From GCA-002050365 sp964237235 (GTDB taxonomy: Bacteria; Acidobacteriota; Blastocatellia; Pyrinomonadales; Pyrinomonadaceae): a stretch of 64,000 bases of DNA. The stretch spans positions 62,001 to 126,000 of the forward strand of contig CAXSGY010000006.1 of the NCBI GenBank assembly GCA_964237235.1. Direction: 5' to 3'. Below, one piece after another: positions 25,130-33,001 of this stretch. Made by a program: the position numbers and the translations under genes. The stretch's first letter is position 1. Each line of letters opens with the position of its first letter. The notes below the pieces were generated by a model that saw only the letters and a program-made list of their open reading frames with translations, did not search any database and was not told where the DNA came from.

Positions 25130-25624
25130 TTACTTTTTATGATGACCGTTTTTTAATTCTTGTTCCAAATCAATTTCCAAGTTTGCCTTGGCGACCACAT
25201 CGTATGGAATGCGCGATGCGCCGCGCGTGTTGTCTTCAAAAACGATTTCTTCGCCTTCGACTTTTAAGATGCGCCCGCGAAAAACCTTTTGATTGTCAAT
25301 CGCCGTTTTGGTTTTAATCTTTACCAGACTTCCGGCGAATTTTTCAAAATCCTTTAAATTATAAAGCTCGCGTTCTAAACCGGGCGACGAAACTTCCAAA
25401 ATATACGTTGACGGAATAAAATCTTCGGCATCGACGGCTGTCTCGATTCGGCGGCTGACCAGCGAACAATCTTCGTGCGTTACGCCGCCCTCTTTATCAA
25501 TGAACACGCGAACGGTTAAATTCTTGCCCGCGCCGACAATTTGCGCCTGAACCAGTTCCAAAGCGTTTTCTTCGGCGGCTTGCGCGGCGATTTCGCGTAT
25601 CTTTTCCTCAACCAGATGATTCAT
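25130..25624 (-). CDS. rimP: Ribosome maturation factor RimP
   Basis: 164-residue 30S assembly factor. The N-terminal domain has ALELVQAQIVGAGKNLTVRVF and IDKEGGVTHEDCSLVSR. The conserved YILEVSSPGLERELYNLKDF is at about residues 85-105. The Sm-like C-terminal domain follows (GSLVKIKTKTAI, then GRILKVEGEEIVFED). It is the first gene of the nusA-infB operon. The 60 nt before its start can form alternative hairpins. Confidence 0.95.
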   Translation of the reverse strand: MNHLVEEKIREIAAQAAEENALELVQAQIVGAGKNLTVRVFIDKEGGVTHEDCSLVSRRIETAVDAEDFIPSTYILEVSSPGLERELYNLKDFEKFAGSLVKIKTKTAIDNQKVFRGRILKVEGEEIVFEDNTRGASRIPYDVVAKANLEIDLEQELKNGHHKK

Positions 25625-25637
25625 TCAATCTTCGTCT

Positions 25638-25700
25638 TGCGCCCAAAATAAAAAGTGGGCGCGAAACCCACCGTAAAACGTCCCACGTTTCGCGGAAACG
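25638..25700 (-). promoter_or_regulatory. Candidate attenuator in the rimP-nusA-infB leader
   Basis: Read on the minus strand, GTGGG (25671-25667) can pair with CCCAC (25659-25655), which is followed by TTTTTATTTT: a small terminator. The same CCCAC region lies in GCGCCCA, which can pair instead with TGGGCGC just before the rimP start (25645-25639), dissolving the terminator. A third segment, GCGAAAC upstream, can pair with GTTTCGC inside the terminator loop. These pairings are mutually exclusive. The E. coli rimP-nusA operon is known to be controlled by leader terminators and NusA; this site is only inferred. Confidence 0.4.
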
Positions 25701-25738
25701 AATATCATACACGATTATTTGAGCCAAAGGCAAGCGAC

Positions 25739-26149
25739 CTATTCGAGCATTGTTTTCAGCTTGCCGACCGACGCGTTTATATCCTTCGATTTTTTCTCGA
25801 TCTGCTCGAAATTCTCCTTCGACATTTCCGACGCGAATCCTTCGATCATAATCGAAAACTGTTTCGCGTCCGCCGCTAAAGTCTTGATTTCCTTTTTGGT
25901 CGTTTGCTCTTTCGACGGTTCGCCGCTGCCCGATTTTTCCGCTTCCTTAACGCCCCAATGCGTGATTCGCACATAATTCGCCTTCGGCGTTTCGGCGATC
26001 CAGCCCTGTCCGCTGAGCATTTGAAGAATTCTTTCGTAATTGCCGAGAAAGCCTTGATTTTTTACTATATCTTTCAAATCAACGACCTGCGAATCTTTGC
26101 CGCCGGTTACGTCATATAAATTTTGTAGAATTCTGTGATAAATATCCAT
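25739..26149 (-). CDS. Hypothetical protein, winged-helix-like N-terminus and helical C-terminus
   Basis: 136 residues, soluble. Residues 1-70 (YHRILQNLYDVTGGKDSQVV, LGNYERILQMLSGQGWIAE, VRITHWGVKEAEK) have the helix-helix-helix-wing character of small DNA-binding or adaptor domains. Residues 80-136 are charged and probably form a coiled coil (FASEMSKENFEQIEKKSKD). I do not recognise a named family. It is encoded upstream of the rimP leader on the same strand, but the gap and leader hairpins suggest a separate transcript. Confidence 0.6.
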   Translation of the reverse strand: MDIYHRILQNLYDVTGGKDSQVVDLKDIVKNQGFLGNYERILQMLSGQGWIAETPKANYVRITHWGVKEAEKSGSGEPSKEQTTKKEIKTLAADAKQFSIMIEGFASEMSKENFEQIEKKSKDINASVGKLKTMLE

Positions 26150-26634
26150 ATTTTGAAGGTTGACAAATTTCTGAGATTTTCGACCCGATGACTGTAAATT
26201 TTAGCTTGCCGCTTCAATCTTTTCAAGATAATTGGAGGCGGAGGCTTTTTAACCGAAATTTTCCGAATTGCGAAAAATTTTAGCACGTTTTATCTTCCCC
26301 GTAAATTTATTTTTTCGGTTGATTGACCGGCGGTTTTAGGAATGCGATAACCGCTCAATTCAACACAAATTATACGAGTTTCGCAGGGCAGTCACTGGTT
26401 TATTTGAACGCGCGTGTTTTTTCGCTTTCCGAACTTTCAAAAAATCCTAAAAATATGTTATAAAAATAGACAAACTTTAGGTTTATCGAAATTGTTAAAC
26501 TTAAAGAGCCTTTACTTCCGAATTTTTACCGGCTAATTACCAAATTTTATTGACATTAAAGGGTGATTCGTGTAAATCTTTGAGAGGTTTGATTTTTTGA
26601 AATTATTGATTCAACGCAATACAAGAGGAGAAAT
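26150..26634. other. AT-rich divergent intergenic region
   Basis: 485 nt without a credible gene between the minus-strand winged-helix-like gene and the plus-strand FecR-like gene. The right part is AT-rich and holds a plausible sigma70 promoter. No structured RNA, tRNA or repeat was recognised. Confidence 0.5.
26550..26578 (+). promoter_or_regulatory. Candidate sigma70 promoter for the FecR-like pair
   Basis: TTGACA (26550-26555), a 17-nt spacer, then TAAATC (26573-26578). It lies 57 nt before the first FecR-like gene, in AT-rich DNA. The -35 box is perfect; the -10 box is weak. Confidence 0.4.
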
Positions 26635-27246
26635 ATGAATAGTAAATTATTGATTCAGAGAGCGATTTCTATGTGCTTAACGGTTGCCATAATCGCAGCC
26701 TACTCAATGGTCACTCTGGCAAATTCGGAAAGAATTGCCGGAGAACTCTCGATTTCAGGAAAAAACATTAACGGCGAAGCTTTATTCGTTCGCGTCAACG
26801 GCGAAGAAGCGCAAACCGGTCGTTCCATTTTTTCGTCCAGCACGATTGCCACGCCGGAAAACGTCAGCGCGGTTGTCAATGTGGGAAAAGTCGGCAAGAT
26901 CGAACTCGCGCCGAACACCGTTTTAGCTCTGTCATTTGACGAAAAAGGCATCAGCGGCGATTTGTCAGCCGGACGCGTGACCGTCTTAAACGCTTCCGGT
27001 AAGGTAAATATCAAAACGCTTGACGGGACAAATGTCGAACTTAACGCCGGAGACTCTGCGACATCAAATGCCGGAAAAACGCAAAAAGACGACGATGATA
27101 CTACCAGCGGCGGCGGCGGTCACGGCGCATTATTTTTCGCTTTGGTTCTCGGCGGCGCGGCAGTAGGATTAATTATCGCGGCAACTACCAATAATAATCG
27201 AGTCGCTTTAGGCGGCGCATCAACGGTCGTTAGCCCGACTCGTTAA
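26635..27246 (+). CDS. Secreted/membrane-anchored FecR-like protein, copy 1
   Basis: 203 residues with a signal peptide (ISMCLTVAIIAAYSMVTLA, cleavage near ANS). A FecR-like beta-helix segment spans about 35-150: TGRSIFSSSTIATPENVSAV, then VGKVGKIELAPNTVLAL, then GDLSAGRVTVLNASGKVNI. A Gly/Asp-rich linker and a hydrophobic helix follow (ALFFALVLGGAAVGLIIAA), and then a short tail ending VVSPTR. A strong GAGGAG precedes the ATG. The next gene has the same architecture and a similar tail, so this is a tandem paralogue pair. A periplasmic, membrane-tethered location is inferred; the role is unknown. Confidence 0.75.
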   Translation: MNSKLLIQRAISMCLTVAIIAAYSMVTLANSERIAGELSISGKNINGEALFVRVNGEEAQTGRSIFSSSTIATPENVSAVVNVGKVGKIELAPNTVLALSFDEKGISGDLSAGRVTVLNASGKVNIKTLDGTNVELNAGDSATSNAGKTQKDDDDTTSGGGGHGALFFALVLGGAAVGLIIAATTNNNRVALGGASTVVSPTR

Positions 27247-27308
27247 TTTTGAAAGCCTTAACACGGTTTATTTAATATCTGGCTTGATACAAAGAGGAGA
27301 CTAATATA

Positions 27309-28052
27309 ATGCTCGGCAAAAATATAACATTAAGAATTACTACACTTTTAACGCTTGTCGCCGTCTGGAGCGCGTTCTCGATGGTCGCGCTCGCCGCTCC
27401 GAGCGACGCGATGGGTGAAATTACCGTTACCGGACAAGTTTCCGTCAACGGACAACCGGTTGTTTCCAATTCAACCGTCACGACCAACAGCACAATCGTA
27501 ACCGGCGCGAACTCTTCCGCCGTCATCAGCTTGGGCAAAAACGGCAGAGTCGAAGTTTTATCCGATTCTTCGATGACCTTAAAATTTACCGATAACAGCA
27601 TCGTCGGAATGCTGACGGCTGGCAAAGTTCGCGTTTCCAATTCTGCCGGAATCGGAACTTCGATTATCACTCGAAACGCGACGGTCATCGCCGATGCCGG
27701 TCAAGCCAATGTTTTCGGCGTTGATGTCGGCTGCGCGGACGAAGACCGCTGCACGCAAACCTATGTCGAAACGACTAGCGGACTTGTAACTTTGCGTAAC
27801 GGCTCGACCGATAAGCAAGTCGCCGCCGGAACCGACGCGACTTACGGCAATCCTTCGCAAACCGGTTGTAAACCGTGCCTGCGTCCCGGAACCGCCGCGC
27901 CGGTCGCCACCGCCGGTTTAGGAGCGGGATTGATTGCTGCTGTTTTGCTGGCAGCCGGCGGCGCGGTTGCCGCGGCAATCTTGCTTAATAATAACGAAGG
28001 CAATGACACGACCATCGGCGGCGGCACGATTATTATCAGCCCGAGTCGTTAA
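27309..28052 (+). CDS. Secreted/membrane-anchored FecR-like protein, copy 2
   Basis: 247 residues with a signal peptide (LLTLVAVWSAFSMVALAAPS). The FecR-like region (about 35-180) shows VSVNGQPVVSNSTVTTNSTI, SLGKNGRVEVLSDSSMTL and MLTAGKVRVSNSAG. It carries four Cys that copy 1 lacks (CADEDRC and GCKPC), possibly two disulfides. A hydrophobic helix near the C-terminus (GLIAAVLLAAGGAVAAAILL) is followed by a tail ending IIISPSR. AGGAG precedes the ATG. It lies 62 nt after copy 1 and 150 nt before ugd. Confidence 0.75.
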   Translation: MLGKNITLRITTLLTLVAVWSAFSMVALAAPSDAMGEITVTGQVSVNGQPVVSNSTVTTNSTIVTGANSSAVISLGKNGRVEVLSDSSMTLKFTDNSIVGMLTAGKVRVSNSAGIGTSIITRNATVIADAGQANVFGVDVGCADEDRCTQTYVETTSGLVTLRNGSTDKQVAAGTDATYGNPSQTGCKPCLRPGTAAPVATAGLGAGLIAAVLLAAGGAVAAAILLNNNEGNDTTIGGGTIIISPSR

Positions 28053-28104
28053 GACAGTTTGGTCTTTTTTTGTTTTGCAGGATTTAACTTAGCGTAGACA
28101 AACC

Positions 28105-28138
28105 TTTACGGGTCATGTTGAAAAATATGACCCGTAAA
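28105..28138. terminator. Hairpin after the FecR-like pair
   Basis: TTTACGGGTCAT (28105-28116) and its exact complement at 28127-28138 form a 12-bp stem with a 10-nt loop. It is followed by TATTTGTTTG, a weak T-rich tail. It is probably the transcript end before ugd. Confidence 0.55.
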
Positions 28139-28203
28139 TATTTGTTTGGGGTTGTGAATTATTTAACAATATATTTTTATTTAATACTTATTGAAATTTT
28201 ATT

Positions 28204-29502
28204 ATGCACATAGCAGTTATTGGAACGGGTTACGTCGGTTTGGTGACCGGCGCGTGCTTCGCTGAATTTGGAGTCGAGGTAACCTGCGTAGATGTTGATA
28301 AAGGGAAAATTGACCGTCTCAATCAGGGAATTATTCCGATTTACGAACCGGGGCTTGATGTCATCGTCGAAAAAAACGCGGCTGCCGGAAGACTTCATTT
28401 TACCACCGACATTAAATCGGCGGTCGAACAGGCATTGGTTATTTTTTTAGCGGTCGGCACGCCGCCGCGCGAAGACGGCACGCCGGATATGAGTTTTTAT
28501 CAATCGGCGGCGAAAGATATCGCCGAAACGATGAACGGTTATAAAGTTCTCGTCACGAAATCAACCGTTCCGGTCGGCACGGGCAAATGGCTTCGGCAAT
28601 TCGTTGAAGAAAATCAAACGGTCAAAACGAATTTCGGTGTGGCTTCCAATCCCGAATTTTTGCGCGAAGGCGCGGCGATTCAGGATTTTATGCGCCCCGA
28701 CCGCGTGGTTATCGGCAGTAACGAAGAAGACGCGATTGCGATTATGAAGGACCTTTATCGCCCGCTTTATTTGATTGAAACGCCGGTCGTCATTACTTCT
28801 CTGGAAGCCGCCGAATTAATCAAATACGCGGCGAACGCTTTTCTCGCCACGAAAATTACGTTTATCAACGAAATCGCCAATTTGTGCGACGCAATCGGCT
28901 GCGATGTTCACGATGTCGCCCGCGGAATGGGAATGGACAACCGGATCGGCAGAAAATTTCTCCATCCCGGTCCCGGCTACGGCGGCTCGTGTTTTCCGAA
29001 GGATACGCGCGCTTTGACGACGGTCGCCGATCAATTCGGCGTGGAAACATTGATTGTTGATTCGGTTATCGAAGCTAACGAACGACAGCGCGCGGCAATG
29101 ATTCCGAAAATCGAAAAGCTCGTCGGCGAGTTAAAGGGCAAGCAAATCGGCGTTCTCGGACTTTCGTTCAAACCGGAAACCGACGATATGCGTGAATCTC
29201 CGGCGATTGACATTATCAAACAACTGCAAAGCCGCGGCGCGAACGTGAAAGCATTTGATCCGGTAGCGATGGAAGAAGCGAAACATTGTCTGGAAAACGT
29301 CGAATACGCCAAAGACGAATACGAAGCGATTGAAGGCGCGGACGTTCTGGTTTTTCTGACCGAATGGAATCAGTTTCGCGCGCTCGATTTGGACAAAGTG
29401 AAAAAACTTCTTAAATCGCCGAAAATCGCCGACCTTCGCAATATTTACGAACCGAAGGATATGCGCGAAATGGGTTTTGAATACGTCGGCGTTGGACGCT
29501 AA
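28204..29502 (+). CDS. ugd: UDP-glucose 6-dehydrogenase
   Basis: 432-residue cytoplasmic enzyme that oxidises UDP-glucose to UDP-glucuronate with NAD. The Rossmann motif IGTGYVGLVTGACFAEFG is at residues 5-22. STVPVGTG and SNPEFLREGAAIQDF follow. The catalytic Cys263 is in GPGYGGSCFPKDTRAL. The C-terminal NAD/UDP-binding domain has GLSFKPETDDMRESPAI. It is followed after a terminator by an epimerase, and together they make nucleotide sugars for surface polysaccharide. Confidence 0.96.
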   Translation: MHIAVIGTGYVGLVTGACFAEFGVEVTCVDVDKGKIDRLNQGIIPIYEPGLDVIVEKNAAAGRLHFTTDIKSAVEQALVIFLAVGTPPREDGTPDMSFYQSAAKDIAETMNGYKVLVTKSTVPVGTGKWLRQFVEENQTVKTNFGVASNPEFLREGAAIQDFMRPDRVVIGSNEEDAIAIMKDLYRPLYLIETPVVITSLEAAELIKYAANAFLATKITFINEIANLCDAIGCDVHDVARGMGMDNRIGRKFLHPGPGYGGSCFPKDTRALTTVADQFGVETLIVDSVIEANERQRAAMIPKIEKLVGELKGKQIGVLGLSFKPETDDMRESPAIDIIKQLQSRGANVKAFDPVAMEEAKHCLENVEYAKDEYEAIEGADVLVFLTEWNQFRALDLDKVKKLLKSPKIADLRNIYEPKDMREMGFEYVGVGR

Positions 29503-29513
29503 AATTTAATCCG

Positions 29514-29551
29514 AAAAAAGCGGGCGGTAAAATTTGCCGTCCGCTTTTTTT
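29514..29551 (+). terminator. Intrinsic terminator after ugd
   Basis: AAAAAAGCGGGCGG, a short AT-rich loop, then CCGTCCGCTTTTTTT. The stem has one G-T pair and a seven-T tail. It lies between ugd and the epimerase, so the latter probably has its own promoter or depends on read-through. Confidence 0.85.
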
Positions 29552-29569
29552 AATCTTACATTTATATTT

Positions 29570-30526
29570 ATGGCATTAACTTCAAAAGTATTGGTCACGG
29601 GCGGCGCGGGCTTTATCGGCTCGAATCTGGCTGACGAACTGATTCGTCAGGGCGCGAAAGTATCTATTCTCGATAATTTAGTGACCGGCTTCCGCGAGAA
29701 TTTAGAAGAAATAAACGGCGATTTTGAATTCGTCGAAGGCGATCTTAACGACGACGCGGCGGTAAAAAAAGCGATTGAAAACGTCGAGATAGTTTTTCAT
29801 CAAGCGGCATTGCCCTCGGTTCCGCGTTCGGTCGAAGATCCCTTTGAAACGCACCGCGCCTGCGTGGACGGGACATTTAATATTTTACTGAAAGCCAGAG
29901 AAAACAATGTTCGGCGCGTCGTTTACGCCGCGTCGAGTTCGGCATACGGCGACAAGGAAATCTTGCCGAAAGAAGAAACGATGTCGCCCGAACCGCTTTC
30001 GCCGTATGCCGCCGCCAAACTGATGGGCGAGTATTATTGCCGCGTTTTTTCCAAAGTTTACAATCTCGAAACCGTTTCGCTCAGATATTTTAACGTTTTC
30101 GGTCCGCGCCAAAATCCTTCGTCGCAGTATTCGGGCGTGATTTCGCGCTTTATAGACGCGCTGATGAGTGGCGAAAAGCCGACGATTTACGGCGACGGCG
30201 AAACGACCAGAGATTTTACGTTCATCGCCAACGTCGTTGACGCGAATATCAAAGCCGCGCAAACATTGAAAGGCATCGGCGAAACAATTAACGTTGCCAA
30301 CGGCGAAAGAATTTCGCTCAATGAATTATTAGAAGTCTTAAAGAAAATTACCAATCGCCCGGACATTTCCGCCGACTATCAACCGCAACGCAAAGGCGAT
30401 GTTAAAGATTCGCAAGCCGCCAATCAACGCGCCGTCGAATGGCTCGGCTATGAAAAATTAGTCGGATTGGAAGAAGGTTTGCAAAAAACGATTGACTGGT
30501 GGAAAACGAGCCGTTTCGCCAAATAA
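29570..30526 (+). CDS. NAD-dependent nucleotide-sugar epimerase (SDR family, UDP-GlcNAc/UDP-glucuronate C4-epimerase-like)
   Basis: 318 residues from the ATG at 29570; the longer frame from 29534 would begin inside the terminator. The Rossmann glycine motif is GGAGFIGSNLADELI. The catalytic triad is carried by ASSSAYGD and Tyr146-x3-Lys150 (PYAAAKLMGEYY). RYFNVFGPRQNPSSQYSGVI and RDFTFIANVVDANIKA are typical of the WbpP-like extended SDR group. The exact substrate is uncertain. Location next to ugd favours a uronic-acid or N-acetyl-sugar substrate. Confidence 0.9.
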   Translation: MALTSKVLVTGGAGFIGSNLADELIRQGAKVSILDNLVTGFRENLEEINGDFEFVEGDLNDDAAVKKAIENVEIVFHQAALPSVPRSVEDPFETHRACVDGTFNILLKARENNVRRVVYAASSSAYGDKEILPKEETMSPEPLSPYAAAKLMGEYYCRVFSKVYNLETVSLRYFNVFGPRQNPSSQYSGVISRFIDALMSGEKPTIYGDGETTRDFTFIANVVDANIKAAQTLKGIGETINVANGERISLNELLEVLKKITNRPDISADYQPQRKGDVKDSQAANQRAVEWLGYEKLVGLEEGLQKTIDWWKTSRFAK

Positions 30527-30551
30527 AATATCGCAATAAAATAGAAAGAAA

Positions 30552-30622
30552 TTAAAAGGGACGGGATGCAAAGGATTTTTCTTTATTGATTTAAGAAATC
30601 CTTTGCATCCCGTCCCTTTTAA
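30552..30622. repeat. 27-bp perfect palindrome between convergent genes
   Basis: Arms at 30552-30578 and 30596-30622 (TTAAAAGGGACGGGATGCAA and on) are exact complements with a 17-nt AT-rich loop. A/T runs flank both ends, so it can end transcripts from both the epimerase gene and the phosphatase gene. The internal sequence is far more GC-ordered than a typical terminator, suggesting a mobile palindrome recruited for this. Confidence 0.8.
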
Positions 30623-30637
30623 ACTTTTGTTTGCAAA

Positions 30638-32299
30638 TCAGACTGATTTTCTTTTAACGATGACGAGCGTGATATCGTCGTTGGCGGGCGCGGTTTGCGT
30701 GAAAACCGAGAGTGCTGATTCGATTTTGTCGCGCAAGCCCGAAGCCGACGCTTTCAAATTTTTGCTGACGACCTGCGTCAATCTTTCCATTCCGAATTCG
30801 TCGCCCTTTAAGTTATTCGCTTCCGAAACGCCGTCCGAATAAATCACCAACGCTTCGCCCGCTTCTAATTTCGTTTGTCCGCATTCAAACTCCGCCGACG
30901 GTAAGATGCCGAGCGGAAAGCCGCCCGCGTCGAGCTGTCTGACCGAGCCGTCAACGTGTCCGACGAGCGGCGGATTGTGTCCGGCGTTGATGTAATTCAA
31001 AACGCCGGTCGGCGGATCGAGTTCGGCGATGAAAAGCGTCACGAAACGATTCGTCGGCGTGTTTTCCGCCAGATATTCATTGACCGAAACGACGGTTTGA
31101 TGCAGCGAAGTTTTCGCGGCGACCTGCCCGTGAATCGCGGCGTGCAGACTCGACATTAAAAGCGCGGCGGCAGTTCCCTTGCCCGAAACGTCGCCAAGCG
31201 CGATCAGCATTTTGCCGTCGCTCTGCGGAATAAAATCGTAATAATCCCCGCCGATTTCATAACACGAAAACGAAATTCCCTGAAATTCGTAACCGTCCAC
31301 TATGGGCGGCGCGGACGGCTGAAAACGTTGCTGAATTTCGGTCGCCAGTTCGAGTTCGTTTTGAATTCTTTCCTTTTCGAGCCGTTCTTCGAGCAACTTG
31401 GCATTTTCCACGCGAATCGCCGCGACCGAAGCCAGCGTCGTCAAAATATTCAAATGCTCTTCGGAAAACGTCGCTTCGTGCGTCGGCGAATCAGCGTAAA
31501 TCAAACCGAAAACTTCGCTTTCGCTGACGCTCAAAGGCACGGCGAGAACCGAACGAATGCCCAAAAGCGACATCGTTTGGCTGGCGTAGCGCGGATCGTG
31601 CTGCGCGTCGGAAGTCAGAACGGATTTGCCGTTCGTCATCACTTCGTCCATCACCGTGCGGCTGATGCGAACTTCTTCGAGCTTTTCCTCTTTGCCGCGC
31701 ACGCGGGCAACGGTGATTTTCATTCCGTCTTCCGCCGTTTCGTCGCGCAGCATAATCACGCAACGCTCGGCGGGAACGGCTTCAAAAACTAATGAGGCGA
31801 CTTGATTGAGCGTTTCGTCCAAACCGCTCGACGAAAGCAAAGCGACTCCGACTTTGCTGATTAAAGCCAGGAGTTCGGTGCGCGTCGAAAATTGCGAATC
31901 GAGAATTTCCGCCGTCGGATTCGTTTTCCGCGAAAACGCGATGGTCATCGAAGGATCGAGAGCCTGCGTGTTATCGGCGATGAGCGTCGCGTTTCGGCTT
32001 TCGTTGACGCGCTCGTCTTCGAAAATAATCGTCGTTTCGCCGATTTGAATTTCGCCGCCGGTGACGAGCGGAATCGGCATCGAAACGACCGAACCGTTAT
32101 AGCGCGTGCCGTTCGCCGAACCCAAATCGAGCAGCCAGTAAGCGTCGCCTTCCTTGCGAACTTCGGCGTGCAGACGCGAAGCGAAAGCGTCGGGAATACA
32201 GACATCGCTGCGCGCCGAACGCCCGATGGTCGTCCGCAGGCGCGAAAGAAAAATCTTTTCCGCCGGTCGGTCGCTCGTTCTAACAATCAGTTGCGGCAT
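30638..32299 (-). CDS. FHA-GAF-PP2C (SpoIIE/RsbU-type) serine phosphatase
   Basis: 553 residues from the ATG at 32297-32299 (MPQLIVRTSDRP). The upstream in-frame TTG at 32320 is inside an inverted repeat. An FHA domain is at about 1-95 (TTIGRSARSDVCIPD, SRLHAE, LGSANGTRYNG). A GAF domain spans about 140-290. A SpoIIE-type PP2C domain fills about 320-553 (GGDYYDFI, ALGDVSGKGTAAALLMS, NAGHNPPL, YSDGVSEANN), with the metal-binding Asp residues intact. It probably dephosphorylates a phosphoserine partner in response to a signal sensed by GAF. It is last in a four-gene block with a kinase and other FHA proteins. Confidence 0.93.
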   Translation of the reverse strand: MPQLIVRTSDRPAEKIFLSRLRTTIGRSARSDVCIPDAFASRLHAEVRKEGDAYWLLDLGSANGTRYNGSVVSMPIPLVTGGEIQIGETTIIFEDERVNESRNATLIADNTQALDPSMTIAFSRKTNPTAEILDSQFSTRTELLALISKVGVALLSSSGLDETLNQVASLVFEAVPAERCVIMLRDETAEDGMKITVARVRGKEEKLEEVRISRTVMDEVMTNGKSVLTSDAQHDPRYASQTMSLLGIRSVLAVPLSVSESEVFGLIYADSPTHEATFSEEHLNILTTLASVAAIRVENAKLLEERLEKERIQNELELATEIQQRFQPSAPPIVDGYEFQGISFSCYEIGGDYYDFIPQSDGKMLIALGDVSGKGTAAALLMSSLHAAIHGQVAAKTSLHQTVVSVNEYLAENTPTNRFVTLFIAELDPPTGVLNYINAGHNPPLVGHVDGSVRQLDAGGFPLGILPSAEFECGQTKLEAGEALVIYSDGVSEANNLKGDEFGMERLTQVVSKNLKASASGLRDKIESALSVFTQTAPANDDITLVIVKRKSV

Positions 32300-32305
32300 A
32301 TATTC

Positions 32306-32456
32306 AATTACGAATTTCAAATTACGAATTACGAATTCGTAATTGTTAAGTTTAATTGCTAATCAGGGATTATAATTTTCAGACTCCAAATCTCAAATTT
32401 CCCATCACGAACTGCGGTTTACGCAATTCGTAATTCGTAATTTGAAATTCGTAATT
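32306..32456. repeat. Inverted repeat of AATTACGAATT units flanking 87 nt
   Basis: Perfect 32-bp arms at 32306-32337 and 32425-32456. Each arm contains two to three near-copies of AATTACGAATT. The 87-nt interior has no gene. It separates the RDD gene (stop 32455) from the phosphatase gene. The layout (long perfect arms, short filler) resembles a MITE-like element. Confidence 0.75.
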
Positions 32457-32973
32457 ATTCTTTTCTCTCCGCGCGCCGGCGACCGTAAACGACGATTGTT
32501 CCGGTCAGCAAATCGTGCAGCGCGTAACCTTTTGAATTAAGAGCCGCCAACAAAAATCCCAAGCCGCCCGACAAAATCGTAATCGGATAACCGATCAAGT
32601 GACGAATCAAAAGCCTCGTGAACGACGCTTCGTTGCCGTCGTTTTTGACGACTCGCAAACCGGTCAGCATTTTGCCGATGGTTTGCCCGCTGAACATCGG
32701 GAAAATCACGAAATTGGTAATCGCCAGCAAAATCATAATCAGCCAGCCGGTATTGCTGACTTCGCTGTTCAAAAGTTTCGCGCCGTCGTATTCAAAACTT
32801 CTGCCGATCAAAAGACCGACGACCGGGACGGCGACGAGCAGCATATAATCAATGATAATCGCGCCGCAGCGCAACAAAAACGGCGCGGCTAAACGCTCGC
32901 CGTCGAAATTGACAATGATATTTTTGGGTTTTATAGTTTTTGCCGGAACGGTTTTCTCTGCGCGCGCGCTCAT
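32455..32973 (-). CDS. RDD-family membrane protein
   Basis: 172 residues from the ATG at 32971-32973 (MSARAEKTVPAK); the earlier TTG at 33015 lies in the kinase gene. The family pattern is visible: FLLRCGAIIIDYMLLVAVPVV with the Arg and Asp of the first helix, then IMILLAITNFVIFPMFSGQTIGKMLTGLRVV and ending HDLLTGTIVVYG. Three to four membrane helices. RDD proteins are often transporters or unknown partners of signalling genes. It starts 28 nt after the kinase stop, so is co-transcribed. Confidence 0.88.
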   Translation of the reverse strand: MSARAEKTVPAKTIKPKNIIVNFDGERLAAPFLLRCGAIIIDYMLLVAVPVVGLLIGRSFEYDGAKLLNSEVSNTGWLIMILLAITNFVIFPMFSGQTIGKMLTGLRVVKNDGNEASFTRLLIRHLIGYPITILSGGLGFLLAALNSKGYALHDLLTGTIVVYGRRRAERKE

Positions 32974-33001
32974 AATTATTTCTGAAAGATTATAGAAAAA
33001 C

